NCBI GenBank assembly: GCA_963692955.1 | Contig: OY843587.1 | Span: forward strand, 558,001-622,000 | DNA from: UBA5158 sp963692955 | GTDB lineage: Bacteria > Pseudomonadota > Gammaproteobacteria > DSM-16500 | DNA length: 64,000 nt | Reading direction: 5' to 3' | Shown: piece by piece, positions 33,676 to 42,303 of the stretch | Position numbering within the stretch: position 1 is the stretch's first letter | How the letters are laid out: each line of letters starts with the position of its first letter | Notes under the pieces: model-generated | What the model was told of the DNA's origin: nothing | Database searches by the model: none | What the model saw: only the letters and a program-made list of their open reading frames with translations | Program-made: the position numbers and the translations under genes

Positions 33676-34444
33676 TCATTTGACCCTGTAAAAGATAAAT
33701 GTCGAAGCGACTACTCGAGCCTTCCTGACTAAAACTAGGGGGTATGTCCGCTAGATTTTCCGATAAGCGTGGTCGTTTTACCACAACTCTTTTTGTAGCA
33801 CAAGTCAATGCAGCGGGCAGTAATAACGCAGAATCGCTATCCGCCCCGATAATTTCTTGGAAAATACGCAGGTCTTTTTTCGCGAGTGCTGTGTTGTTGC
33901 GGTCGGGATACATAGGGTCTAAGTAAATTATTTCTGGCCGGCTAGCACCACTGTGCTGCCGCAGCCAAGTGACCGCATCGGTTTGAATTAAATGCATGCG
34001 CTGGACAATAGGCGCGACTTTCGCGTCAAGACGCGCGCGGTGGAAGCCGTCCATGAGTAGTTCTGTTATCAAGGGCGAGCGTTCTAACAACGTTATTTCA
34101 AACCCTAGCGCCGCGAGTATAAAGCTGTCACGCGCCAGTCCCGCGGTCGCGTCGACGATGGTGGTTTGCGTAGTATGTTTTAAGCCTAACGCACGAGCGA
34201 GTGTTTCGCGGCGCACGGTCGCGTGCTGGCGGCGGTAGGTTAATTTTTTTGATAAAAAATCTATGTAAAACGGCGTGGAGCGGGTATTGGGTTGCTGCAA
34301 TGCTAGGTATTTATCAGAGACCAAAAGAATGTAATCTTCGCTTTGACTAACGTCGCTTATAATAGGGAGATGAAGTTTTTTTGCCAAATTTTTGGCGCGC
34401 GGCAACTGTGTTTCTTGAGCGGCGAAGATGCTGATTTTAGCCAT
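33662..34444 (-). CDS. rsmJ: 16S rRNA m2G1516 methyltransferase RsmJ
   Basis: RsmJ methylates G1516 of 16S rRNA. The 260-residue protein has the SAM-dependent core VDATAGLARDSFILAALG and the RsmJ signature YLDPMYPDRNN.ALAKKDLRIFQ, and then VVVKRPR. The length is near the family norm (about 250). It is divergent from hemB and overlaps the downstream DedA gene. Confidence 0.93.
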   Translation of the reverse strand: MAKISIFAAQETQLPRAKNLAKKLHLPIISDVSQSEDYILLVSDKYLALQQPNTRSTPFYIDFLSKKLTYRRQHATVRRETLARALGLKHTTQTTIVDATAGLARDSFILAALGFEITLLERSPLITELLMDGFHRARLDAKVAPIVQRMHLIQTDAVTWLRQHSGASRPEIIYLDPMYPDRNNTALAKKDLRIFQEIIGADSDSALLLPAALTCATKRVVVKRPRLSENLADIPPSFSQEGSSSRFDIYLLQGQMNGND

Positions 34445-34540
34445 AAATTATGAAAGCCCAGGTTGGTGAGTGCCGCATTATAAACGTAGCCTTAAGTGGA
34501 GTGAAACGTAATCCGGGAAACTCATGTTTTTTTGCATTCC

Positions 34541-34563
34541 CGTATGCCGCTGCGTTGCATACG
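34541..34563. promoter_or_regulatory. Inverted repeat upstream of hemB (possible operator)
   Basis: CGTATGC and GCATACG form a perfect 7-bp inverted repeat with a 9-base spacer, ending 17 bases before the hemB -10. The position over the -35 region would suit a repressor or activator site. No regulator is identified. Confidence 0.35.
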
Positions 34564-34580
34564 AGCTACGAAATAAATGT

Positions 34581-34586
34581 TATAAT
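34581..34586 (+). promoter_or_regulatory. -10 element of the hemB promoter
   Basis: A perfect TATAAT lies 33 bases before the hemB ATG. TTGCAT at 34555-34560 is a -35 candidate but sits 20 bases away, so the promoter may need an activator. Confidence 0.5.
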
Positions 34587-34619
34587 TATGCCCTATTAAA
34601 AGTTGACCCTGGTATTAAT

Positions 34620-35630
34620 ATGCTCAAGCTTGGCACCCGGCATTTTCCTAAAGCGCGTATGCGCCGCATGCGTTTTGATAAATTTTCACGGCGTTTATTG
34701 GCCGAGCACCGGTTGTCAGTGGATGATCTTATTTATCCTTTGTTTATCACCGAAGGCGAAAATGTCCGCGCGCCAATTGCTTCCATGCCAGGCATAGCGC
34801 GTTTAAGCATTGATGTTTTATTACAAGAAGCCGCGTACATTTCAAAATTAGGGATTCCCGCGGTAGTGTTGTTCCCCGTCATCGCCGACGAAAAAAAATC
34901 GTTAGGCGCCGAAGAAGCGTATAACCCCAATGGTTTAATACAGCGCGCTGTGCGCGCGTTAAAAAATAATTTTCCCGATCTGGGGGTGATTACCGATATC
35001 GCATTAGATCCTTATACATCACACGGTCAAGACGGCGTGATCGACGCGCACGGTTATGTATTAAATGATTTAACCACGACAATTTTAGTCAAACAGGCGC
35101 TTTCGCACGCGGACGCGGGCGTGGATGTGGTAGCGCCTTCCGATATGATGGATGGACGCATAGGCGCGATCCGTGAGGCATTGGAAACGGCGGGGCATAG
35201 CAACACGCGTATCCTTGCATACTCCGCGAAATACGCGTCGGGATTTTATGGGCCATTCCGTGACGCGGTGGGTTCGGCGGCGAAGTTAGGTAAGGCGGAT
35301 AAATTTACTTATCAAATGGACCCGCGCAACGCTGATGAAGCGCTGCATGAAGTCGCGATGGATTTAGCCGAAGGCGCGGACATGATTATGATTAAGCCCG
35401 GCATTTTATATTTAGATATCGTGAAACAAACGAAAGATCACTTTCGCGCGCCGACGTTTGTTTATCAAGTCAGCGGCGAATACGCGATGTTAAAAGCCGG
35501 CGCCAACGCCGGTTGTTTAGACGAGCAAACGGCGGTGATGGAATCACTGATCGCGATGAAACGCGCCGGCGCGGATGGGATCTTAACTTATTATGCGATG
35601 CAGGTGGCGGAATGGTTAAGCAAAGTCTAA
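34620..35630 (+). CDS. hemB: Delta-aminolevulinic acid dehydratase (porphobilinogen synthase)
   Basis: HemB joins two 5-aminolevulinate molecules to porphobilinogen in heme synthesis. From the ATG at 34620 the protein has 336 residues, the usual length; the frame is open further upstream but without family similarity. The two active-site lysine regions (AYSAKYASGFYGPFRDA and MIKPGILYLDI) and the R..RRMR start are present. The next gene, gspC, starts inside its last codons. Confidence 0.96.
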   Translation: MLKLGTRHFPKARMRRMRFDKFSRRLLAEHRLSVDDLIYPLFITEGENVRAPIASMPGIARLSIDVLLQEAAYISKLGIPAVVLFPVIADEKKSLGAEEAYNPNGLIQRAVRALKNNFPDLGVITDIALDPYTSHGQDGVIDAHGYVLNDLTTTILVKQALSHADAGVDVVAPSDMMDGRIGAIREALETAGHSNTRILAYSAKYASGFYGPFRDAVGSAAKLGKADKFTYQMDPRNADEALHEVAMDLAEGADMIMIKPGILYLDIVKQTKDHFRAPTFVYQVSGEYAMLKAGANAGCLDEQTAVMESLIAMKRAGADGILTYYAMQVAEWLSKV

Positions 35631-36172
35631 AAATATTCGAAGATTTACGCTTGGAAGAAACACTCACGCCCCTGTTGGCCTCTGAGCGCGGACGGTATGT
35701 GGGCATGGGCGCGTTGGCGCTGTCGGGTTTGCTAGTCTTTTATGCGTTGGTAAACATGTTAAGTGCTTGGCACGCGGATTATAAAATCACGCATCAACCC
35801 ATTGCCGCTGCGACGGCCGCTAATGCGCTCGCCACGGGTTCACAGATCGACGTTATCCCTGAGCAGCATATATTTGGCAGCGCGGCGACAGAAGACGCGG
35901 ATTTTTTACCGGTCACCTCCGCGCAATTGCATTTAACCGGCATTATTAAAGACGCAAACAGTCAGACGTCACGCATTATTATTTCAGAAGCGGGACAAAC
36001 CGGAAAAGTGTATGCCGTCGGCGACGAAGTTATTTCTGGAATTAAGATTAACGCTATCAATGATGATGGCGTAGTGCTAGAGCACAATGGACGTTTCGAA
36101 AAATTACCTCTTGTACGTACGCGTTTAAATTTTAAAGACATGCCGCCGTCATTGTGGCATAGCGGTCAGTGA
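35612..36172 (+). CDS. gspC: Type II secretion protein GspC
   Basis: GspC links the inner-membrane platform of the type II secretion system to the secretin GspD. The chosen ATG at 35612 gives 186 residues and overlaps the hemB end by 19 bases. The protein has a cytoplasmic start, a membrane helix at about residues 27-47 and the GspC homology region (QHIFGS ... LTGIIKDANSQTSRIIIS...G....Y.VGD.V..GIKINAI..D.V.L...GR.E.L.L). There is no C-terminal PDZ domain, as in Legionella LspC. The other gsp genes lie 1.4-13 kb downstream on the other strand. Confidence 0.85.
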   Translation: MVKQSLKIFEDLRLEETLTPLLASERGRYVGMGALALSGLLVFYALVNMLSAWHADYKITHQPIAAATAANALATGSQIDVIPEQHIFGSAATEDADFLPVTSAQLHLTGIIKDANSQTSRIIISEAGQTGKVYAVGDEVISGIKINAINDDGVVLEHNGRFEKLPLVRTRLNFKDMPPSLWHSGQ

Positions 36173-36184
36173 GGAAGATGAAAT

Positions 36185-36502
36185 ATGATTAAAGTATTAT
36201 TGATGATATTACTATGCTTGAGTATGCAAGCCTGCACATCGACGATTCAAAGCGCCAAGCTGCAAGAAGGAAAATACAGCTATGAATCGGGAAATTTCAA
36301 AGAAGCGTTTCATCGCTTGATGCCGCTCGCCGTCGAAGGCAACGCGCATGCGGAGTATGCGGTCGGCTATATGTATTATTATGGTTATGGCGTGCCGGTC
36401 GATCCGGATTCTGGCATGTTTTGGATGCAGAAATCCGCCGCCCAAAACTATTTGCCAGCGCAAAAAGCGTTGGATTTAATTGCGAGTAAACCTAGAGCTT
36501 AA
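36185..36502 (+). CDS. Small lipoprotein with Sel1-like repeat
   Basis: This 105-residue protein has a lipoprotein signal peptide with lipobox (MQAC, Cys17). A helical Sel1/TPR-like part follows, with AEYAVGYMYYYGYGVPVDPDSGMFWMQKSAAQNYLPAQ, one full Sel1 repeat. Sel1 repeats mediate protein contacts, and such proteins are frequent in Legionella and Coxiella. It starts 12 bases after gspC and may be co-transcribed. Its last 11 bases overlap the next, convergent gene. A specific function cannot be given. Confidence 0.75.
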   Translation: MIKVLLMILLCLSMQACTSTIQSAKLQEGKYSYESGNFKEAFHRLMPLAVEGNAHAEYAVGYMYYYGYGVPVDPDSGMFWMQKSAAQNYLPAQKALDLIASKPRA

Positions 36503-37406
36503 GTTTTTTCTGAGCTGGATGTGCGGTTTGCATGTGGTCTTGGGTTTTTTCTTCGAAGAATTTTGAGCTACTTTTCTTTGCTGCTTTGCCGGCAATTTTT
36601 TTGATGAGCGCTGTTTCGCGCGGACTTAGCGCCGCGGTTACAGTCGTTACTTTGAAACGTTGATATTCCTTGTCGAAATACTCTTTTTTTACCGCGGGAT
36701 CTTGCGAGCTTTCCAAAATAGCGATCAGGCCGCGCACGGCGGTCTGGCGTGCGCTGACGGCGGGTGTTGCTGCGCCGCTTTTAACTAAAAAATTCAGATA
36801 ATTTTCGCAGCTCTTTTTGTAACTCATAATGTGCTGTATTGCTTCATTTTCTATTAATAACAACTGAATATCATGATCTAAATCGATCATGACCGCATGC
36901 CGATTTGTAATATCCAATAATTTGTGCGCGATGTCCGCTAGATATTCGCTAGGAATAGAACCGCGCAGATGCACTTCAGTTAATTGCGAGTGCAACAAAG
37001 GATCGCCTTTCGCCGCTTTCACGGCGGAAATAATTTTTGCTAAATCTTCGCCGGAAAAACTATTGTATTCCAACAGTAATTTACTAGGGTAGGGGTCCAT
37101 CCTAATTATATTGGCGATCAAGCCCGCCGCTTCCGATTTTTCCGCGTCGTTTAAATTGTCGGTGAGGCTGTTGATTAACAGCGTTTGGCTTTCAATTAAA
37201 ATGTCGGTGAGGTATTCACGTTTGCGGCCGGAAGAATTTTGTAATTGCGCGGCGAGATCGCTCAGGGTTTGTAATTCATCCAGCGAGGTAATGTTTTCTT
37301 TTATAGAATATTTTTCATCATCCGTCGCGAATGGAAAACTCTCTTGAGGATCGGCTGGTTCCCGGTCAAAGAGACGGCTAGTTTTATTATTGTATGCGCC
37401 CGTCAT
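36492..37406 (-). CDS. Unknown cytosolic protein, candidate Dot/Icm effector
   Basis: I do not recognise the family. From the ATG at 37406 (AAAGGAG nine bases upstream) the product has 304 residues. It is hydrophilic and mostly alpha-helical, with leucine-spaced segments (about residues 40-130) and no signal peptide or membrane helix. The C-terminus is mixed acidic then basic: FFEEKTQD, then AQKKLKL. Short Glu-rich patches near the C-terminus (E-block) are typical of Dot/Icm substrates, so an effector role is possible but unproven. It sits between gspC and gspM without being part of the gsp set. Confidence 0.6.
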   Translation of the reverse strand: MTGAYNNKTSRLFDREPADPQESFPFATDDEKYSIKENITSLDELQTLSDLAAQLQNSSGRKREYLTDILIESQTLLINSLTDNLNDAEKSEAAGLIANIIRMDPYPSKLLLEYNSFSGEDLAKIISAVKAAKGDPLLHSQLTEVHLRGSIPSEYLADIAHKLLDITNRHAVMIDLDHDIQLLLIENEAIQHIMSYKKSCENYLNFLVKSGAATPAVSARQTAVRGLIAILESSQDPAVKKEYFDKEYQRFKVTTVTAALSPRETALIKKIAGKAAKKSSSKFFEEKTQDHMQTAHPAQKKLKL

Positions 37407-37450
37407 TCTATTGCTCCTTTCCCGCATCAATCAAAAGACTGATATGACTA

Positions 37451-37462
37451 ATTATAATACCA
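37451..37462 (-). promoter_or_regulatory. Extended -10 promoter for the 36492-37406 gene
   Basis: On the minus strand TGGTATTATAAT contains an extended -10 (TG-N-TATTAT) overlapping a perfect TATAAT, about 45 bases before the start codon. No good -35 is visible. Confidence 0.4.
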
Positions 37463-37531
37463 ATCAGGCATTTGTGTGGTGGAGCGGGAATTTAGATTTG
37501 AAATGATAGAAGAATTAGCGTGTTGCGTGCG

Positions 37532-38014
37532 TCATACATGTTTAAGTTTGAACGTAGCGTCGACGATACCCGCGTCGCCGTTGGGTTTTACAAACATATC
37601 CGTGATCGTCAATTGTTGCGTTCCGCATAATTTAATTAGCCAGTTGATCATGCTATCGAAACTCACTTGTTGTAAATGGAGTTCAATGGAATCGTTGTCC
37701 GCTTGTTGCAGTTGCAAAACATTTTTTTGGAGCGCGGTTTGCCTTAAATTATTTTGCACGCCGCTGAGCAACGAGGAAGAGTTATTCGTCGTCGTCACCG
37801 GTTGCGTGCTTTGTAATGCTTGCAAGCGTTGGTCGCCGTCTTTCATCCAAGCTAATAAGGTTTGGTTTTTATGAATTTTTTCACGCAACGAATCTGTCGC
37901 GTTGAATAACGTAGCGAAAATTAATTCGTAAATGAGAAACAAACCCAGCAACAACGCGCCGAGCGCTATGGCTTGTTTTTTCCGCAGCGATAAATTAAGC
38001 CACCATTCTTTCAT
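37532..38014 (-). CDS. gspM: Type II secretion protein GspM
   Basis: GspM is a bitopic inner-membrane protein that partners GspL in the assembly platform. The 160-residue product begins MKEWWLNLSLRKKQAIALGALLLG, the typical short cytoplasmic W-rich start and single membrane helix (about residues 16-34). A periplasmic ferredoxin-like domain follows. It overlaps gspL by four bases and is last in the gspG-M operon. Confidence 0.86.
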   Translation of the reverse strand: MKEWWLNLSLRKKQAIALGALLLGLFLIYELIFATLFNATDSLREKIHKNQTLLAWMKDGDQRLQALQSTQPVTTTNNSSSLLSGVQNNLRQTALQKNVLQLQQADNDSIELHLQQVSFDSMINWLIKLCGTQQLTITDMFVKPNGDAGIVDATFKLKHV

Positions 38015-39219
38015 GCTTTACTCTCGGTAATAATTAACGTGCCTTTGACGTCTTCACCCACTGCCGCGACATTTTGTTGTTTGACCAGCACGCCTTGCGA
38101 AATTAATGCTTTCGCCAAGTTATCGATTTGATCGAAGTTTTTCGCCATGATATCCAAGGTCAACACGCCGTTACGGTAATCTAATTGCTGTAAGCGCACG
38201 CCGGGGGTGGCGTTTAGGCTTTTGCCTAAATAGGCTAGCCACAGCAGTAAATGATTTTTATTTCCTTGATTTAACGTAGCGTCTAATTTTTCTTGCAGAC
38301 GGCGTTTTGGTTCCACCACAGCGGTGGCGTTGGGAAAATTATGTTTATAAATCGTGTTGATTTGCGTCTGTAAACCGGCGTATTGATGATGCAAAATCAT
38401 GTAGGACACGAGATTGCTAAAAAATAAAACGCCTAGCCACGCCGCTAACAAATAACCCGCGATGCGCCAATATTTTTTATTTTCAGAAGGTTTGTGCCGC
38501 GTTTGAAAGGGGCCTTGGCATAAGTTAATAAACGGCGGTTTCAATTTCATAGCGATATCTTGCAGCGCGTTGTCCACGGGGAATTGTTTTTCTATCACGT
38601 TGGCGCTGGCGAGTTTTATGTCTAAGCGCTTGGCGGTGTAGTTTTGGCAGTAAATCGCTTGTGGTTTTTGGCCGCGTTCCGCTAATTCCAATTCGATGAG
38701 CGACGCTAAATTATCTTTATCGCAGGTGAAGCCGCTAAACGTATCGGTGCGCGCGATGGCTGCGTCATCCAACACGAAGATATTCCAACTCGCTTCGAAT
38801 AAAGGCACGCTCAACACCGGCACGAGCATGACGCTAGGGTAGACATCAATATCTTTCAGCGCCGCCAACCATTTTTCCATTTTATGTTTTGCTACCACGG
38901 CGACCGGCAAACTGCCGTCTGCTTGATAATCGCCGACGGCAAAATGCAGCGCGTTAACGTCAGCGAGTAATTGTTCTTCCAGCGCGTATGGCAGCGCTTG
39001 CAACAGCCGGTAGCGGGGTAATTTCGGCAGCGTGACAGCAGTGAGTAATACATCTTGCGCGGGCGGGATGACGATGACTTCGTTATCAACCGCAGCAGTG
39101 CGCAACTGATCTAGCGTTCCGCCGGTGACGGATTTTCCCGCGCTGCCGTCAACAGAGCTAGATACCCAGCTGGCAGAAGTTAAATCGTCGGCTGGCAAAT
39201 ATAGAATTAATTTTTGCAT
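38011..39219 (-). CDS. gspL: Type II secretion protein GspL
   Basis: GspL recruits the ATPase GspE to the inner membrane. The ATG at 39219 overlaps the gspK stop (TAATG) and gives 402 residues. A cytoplasmic actin-like domain (about residues 1-245, with LLQALPYALEEQLLADV.ALHFA) is followed by a membrane helix (about 255-275) and a periplasmic domain (GVRLQQLDYRNGVLTLDI). It sits between gspK and gspM, the standard order. Confidence 0.9.
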   Translation of the reverse strand: MQKLILYLPADDLTSASWVSSSVDGSAGKSVTGGTLDQLRTAAVDNEVIVIPPAQDVLLTAVTLPKLPRYRLLQALPYALEEQLLADVNALHFAVGDYQADGSLPVAVVAKHKMEKWLAALKDIDVYPSVMLVPVLSVPLFEASWNIFVLDDAAIARTDTFSGFTCDKDNLASLIELELAERGQKPQAIYCQNYTAKRLDIKLASANVIEKQFPVDNALQDIAMKLKPPFINLCQGPFQTRHKPSENKKYWRIAGYLLAAWLGVLFFSNLVSYMILHHQYAGLQTQINTIYKHNFPNATAVVEPKRRLQEKLDATLNQGNKNHLLLWLAYLGKSLNATPGVRLQQLDYRNGVLTLDIMAKNFDQIDNLAKALISQGVLVKQQNVAAVGEDVKGTLIITESKA

Positions 39220-40145
39220 TAAAGTGTGCCCTTTGTTTGCCATAACTGTGTGACATCAGGCTTTGAATCTTTCATAGCGCGCAACAATAATGTGTAAAGT
39301 ACCGTCTCTTGATGGCCTACTTTAACACTGGTTTTAACTAAAAAATAGCTGCTCTCGACAGTAATTTGGTTAGCCGAGACTGGGTTATTTTTCACGACGT
39401 CAAAATTGAGAAAATCATTCGGCGTGAGAAACGGCGTCTGTTTGCGTTTCGTTTCTAGTGCCATTAACGCGGCCTTAGTAAACGAAGGATTTAAACTAGA
39501 AAACACTAATACCGGGGCTGTGTTCACGTTGATGGGTGTGGCTTCGGGCAATGCTGTTAAGTAAGGTGCGACTTTGCTGAAAATTTCCGGCGTCACACCT
39601 TTGACTAACCGCCATTCGCTAACACTCATCATCGGCAGGTGCGGCGCGCGGTAGGGCGGGTTTAATTTGGTGTAATAGTTTTCTAAGTCGCCCGTCGTGC
39701 CTGGCGCTATCCAATCATGCGTGGCGACCACGATATGCATCAAATCGGCTAAACTTACTTGCGGCAACAGCATATGTAATAAGCGTAAAAAGTTTTTTTG
39801 ATAATCGGCGTCTTTGACATTATTAATGTTTAACAAGCCTTGCATGTCTTCGATGCTGCAATCGATTTGAAAACCGTTAATGTGATCGGTCTTCGCTGTC
39901 ATCGGCAATTTGTCGATGAGTTGATTCGGCTTCTTTTGCAAAACATCATTCTTCAATTGGTCGATGGCCCATAGCAACGCGCCTTGCGCATAGAGGGTCG
40001 CTTGGTCGGCGTTTTGAATTAACATAGTGCGCTGCACATCGACGCGCGCGCGCGCTAACATGACCGTCGCCGCGGCCGCCGCTAAGCTCATGACGAATAA
40101 GGCGATGATAATCGCGGAACCGCGTTGGCTGGAAAGTTTATGCAT
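39219..40145 (-). CDS. gspK: Type II secretion minor pseudopilin GspK
   Basis: GspK caps the pseudopilus tip. The 308-residue protein has a prepilin-type start (QRGSAIIIALFVMSLAAAAATVML) and the conserved D.QGLLN.N region. It also has an LPRL-like helical segment and PINVNTAPVLVFSSL. GspK proteins lack the glutamate at +5 found in other pseudopilins, and that is so here. It overlaps gspJ and gspL at its ends. Confidence 0.92.
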   Translation of the reverse strand: MHKLSSQRGSAIIIALFVMSLAAAAATVMLARARVDVQRTMLIQNADQATLYAQGALLWAIDQLKNDVLQKKPNQLIDKLPMTAKTDHINGFQIDCSIEDMQGLLNINNVKDADYQKNFLRLLHMLLPQVSLADLMHIVVATHDWIAPGTTGDLENYYTKLNPPYRAPHLPMMSVSEWRLVKGVTPEIFSKVAPYLTALPEATPINVNTAPVLVFSSLNPSFTKAALMALETKRKQTPFLTPNDFLNFDVVKNNPVSANQITVESSYFLVKTSVKVGHQETVLYTLLLRAMKDSKPDVTQLWQTKGTL

Positions 40146-40764
40146 GTGCGTTCGGGTCCGTTACCGCGGGAATAAGATAAAGTTGAGTGAAGTCGCCCCA
40201 ACCCGCTAATTTCAGAGTGATGCGTACCGCCGTCGGCATTGCCGCGGATTTACCTTGTTCGGCCGGCGGCCAAGCGTTATGAAAAACACCTTTCGCATCC
40301 AAATAATCAAAATGTCCCGCAAGAATACCGCGCAGCAAAACGCGCCGGTGAGCTTGCGTCGTTTGCACTTGATCGAGTACGGGAAAGACTTCGCGAGTTA
40401 AATTATTTTTTTCGATAATGAAATTCTCGCGCTGCAGCGTGCTGCGTAATGCGGATGCGCCCGGATTTGATTCGCCGCCATGCGTCAATGACACTTGATT
40501 AAGCGTGCCTAGGAACGCGCCCGCGTGATGGTTTTTAGCGTCGAGCACTGGACGATTGAGGGCTTGTTCGATGTCCCGTGATAATAATAAATTCGCGATT
40601 TGTAATTCAGCTAAACGCTGCGCGCGTTTTTCCGTGCCTGCTTGGCTCTCAATAACGATATGCAGCGCGTGGGTCATAATCACCGCGATAATCGTAAAAA
40701 TAAATAACGCGATTAAAATTTCAAGTAAGGTAAAACCTAGCGCGCGCCGCTTATTGTTTAACAT
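40138..40764 (-). CDS. gspJ: Type II secretion minor pseudopilin GspJ
   Basis: This 208-residue pseudopilin has the prepilin cleavage motif and helix RALGFTLLEILIALFIFTIIAVI. It then has the GspJ-type RDIEQALNRPV and SLTHGGESNP segments. It is part of the GspI-J-K tip complex. It overlaps both gspI (14 bases) and gspK (8 bases), so translation is probably coupled. Confidence 0.92.
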   Translation of the reverse strand: MLNNKRRALGFTLLEILIALFIFTIIAVIMTHALHIVIESQAGTEKRAQRLAELQIANLLLSRDIEQALNRPVLDAKNHHAGAFLGTLNQVSLTHGGESNPGASALRSTLQRENFIIEKNNLTREVFPVLDQVQTTQAHRRVLLRGILAGHFDYLDAKGVFHNAWPPAEQGKSAAMPTAVRITLKLAGWGDFTQLYLIPAVTDPNAHA

Positions 40765-41125
40765 AAATATAACTCATCAAGCTAACCATTTGTTGATGCT
40801 CGGGCTCACGCAATACATTCACATGAATTTCTTTAATGTGCGGGTTGGGCGTGTCGCTGGTGACGGCGGTCCATGCCCATTTAGCGCCAAGCATTGTGGT
40901 TTCTTGCTCTAATTTATCGGACTGGCCGGAAATTTTTAATAAGCCCGCGCGTGCTTGGTTCATCACATTCAAAGCCACCCAATGCGCCGTCATTTTATTT
41001 TGCAAATAAATGACGTCTTTAATATTTTGCGACGTCGCTTTAATGACCGCCGTCAACGATATCGCGATGATCGCCAGCGCGATCATGACTTCGATGAGCG
41101 TAAAGCCGGCGGTGTTATTTTTCAT
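40751..41125 (-). CDS. gspI: Type II secretion minor pseudopilin GspI
   Basis: The ATG at 41125 gives 124 residues starting MKNNTAGFTLIEVMIALAIIA, a standard prepilin peptidase site and hydrophobic helix. Longer upstream frame sequence is arginine/cysteine-rich and lies within gspH, so it is not used. The body has W.A.NVM..A...L...G, typical of GspI. It is the tip-nucleating pseudopilin with GspJ and GspK. Confidence 0.91.
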   Translation of the reverse strand: MKNNTAGFTLIEVMIALAIIAISLTAVIKATSQNIKDVIYLQNKMTAHWVALNVMNQARAGLLKISGQSDKLEQETTMLGAKWAWTAVTSDTPNPHIKEIHVNVLREPEHQQMVSLMSYIYVKQ

Positions 41126-41645
41126 CGGGCACGCTCTGCATCTCCACGCTGCCGTCCTCGCTGCCAAGCAGTTCATAACGCGGCGGCGCATTCGTGTCGC
41201 CGATATAAATGATAAACGGCGTTAAGCCACCGCTGGCTGTGATCATTAGCTGCGGCGGTTGCGCGGCGGTAGGAATAACTTTGTCGGCGATTTTTACAAC
41301 GATATTAATATTTTTTGGCAGCGGGTGTTTACTTAGCACGGAATTATCGGTCACAGCTAACCACACAGGCTTTTTATTTTCTTTAGAAACGTCTTGGTAG
41401 CGGTAAAATTGCAGGGAATTTTTATTGAAAACTAACCCCAGCACCGCCGGTTGTAGCATGGCTTGTTGTTCGGCGAGGCTAAATAAGTTTGATAATTCAT
41501 TCGCGAAGTTTTTTAGCCGCGTGTTTTTATTGCTGCTGATTGATAATAAGGACGCCACGCCCACGATGCTAATAATCAACATGACGATCAATATTTCAAT
41601 CAGCGTATAGCCCCGCTTGGAATGTAAGACTGCGGGTATTGGCAT
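41115..41645 (-). CDS. gspH: Type II secretion minor pseudopilin GspH
   Basis: The 176-residue protein has the prepilin motif RGYTLIEILIVMLIISIVGVA after a 12-residue leader. It continues with the GspH/FimT-type ANELSNLFSLAEQQAMLQPAVLGLVF stretch. It starts directly at the gspG stop and overlaps gspI. It links the major pseudopilin filament to the tip complex. Confidence 0.92.
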   Translation of the reverse strand: MPIPAVLHSKRGYTLIEILIVMLIISIVGVASLLSISSNKNTRLKNFANELSNLFSLAEQQAMLQPAVLGLVFNKNSLQFYRYQDVSKENKKPVWLAVTDNSVLSKHPLPKNINIVVKIADKVIPTAAQPPQLMITASGGLTPFIIYIGDTNAPPRYELLGSEDGSVEMQSVPDEK

Positions 41646-42092
41646 TTAAGATTTATCATCCATATTCCAGTTACCAATTTGACTGTCGCCCTCTTTGCCT
41701 TTCGGGCCAAAACTAAAGATCCGGACTTTATCGTTTTCATTAGTGTATTGATAAGCCTCGCCCCACGGGTCGGTCGGTAAGCGCTGCAAATAGCCGTCCG
41801 ACTTCCAGTTCTGCGGGACTGGGTTGCTGGTGGGTTTGGTCACTAGCGCCTGTAAACCCTGGTCGGTGGAAGGATATGTACCGTTATCCAGCTTATACAG
41901 GTCTAATGCGCTTTGGATAGCCAAAATGTCTTGTTTTGCCTTTACTAAGCGTGCCTGTTCGGGCCGGCTCATGATTTTGGGGACAATAATAGCTGCTAAG
42001 ATCCCCAAAATAACTACCACCACCATGACTTCCACTAAAGTAAAACCGGCTTGACGGTGGCGCTTTAAAAATTTCTTTTCTCGTAAATTCAT
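41646..42092 (-). CDS. gspG: Type II secretion major pseudopilin GspG
   Basis: GspG forms the pseudopilus shaft. The 148-residue product has the cleavage site QAGFTLVEVMVVVVILGILAAIIVP. It also has the GspG calcium-site region with LDNGTYPSTDQGLQALV, LPTDPWGEAYQY and FSFGPKGKEGDSQIGNW. Length and motifs match the family. It is the first gene of the minus-strand gspGHIJKLM run. Confidence 0.97.
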   Translation of the reverse strand: MNLREKKFLKRHRQAGFTLVEVMVVVVILGILAAIIVPKIMSRPEQARLVKAKQDILAIQSALDLYKLDNGTYPSTDQGLQALVTKPTSNPVPQNWKSDGYLQRLPTDPWGEAYQYTNENDKVRIFSFGPKGKEGDSQIGNWNMDDKS

Positions 42093-42205
42093 AGAGTTAG
42101 ATCCACATAAAATTATTTTTTTTGATTACGGTTTATACTAGTAGGTACAAGCTCAGCCTATAGCTCAAGGCATCATAATATATATAAAAGCGCAAAATTA
42201 AGATA

Positions 42206-42298
42206 TAATTAATGCCCAAAGGGGATTGAATAGCACTTTTCATTTCTCCCGCCAAGGAACCGGCTGATAAGGCATTAATTACGGTATTTCCTTGGAGG
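42206..42298 (+). promoter_or_regulatory. Inverted-repeat leader that can mask the ribosome binding site
   Basis: Two pairings are visible before the next plus-strand gene. TAATTAATGCC (42206-42216) matches GGCATTAATTA (42271-42281) perfectly over 11 bp. CCAAGGAACCG (42252-42262) matches CGG-TAT-TTCCTTGG (42282-42295) with a 3-base bulge, covering half of the TTGGAGG ribosome binding site. The two cross as a pseudoknot. TATAAT at 42204-42209 could be a -10; if so, the first arm is not transcribed. Confidence 0.45.
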
Positions 42299-42303
42299 TT
42301 TTG

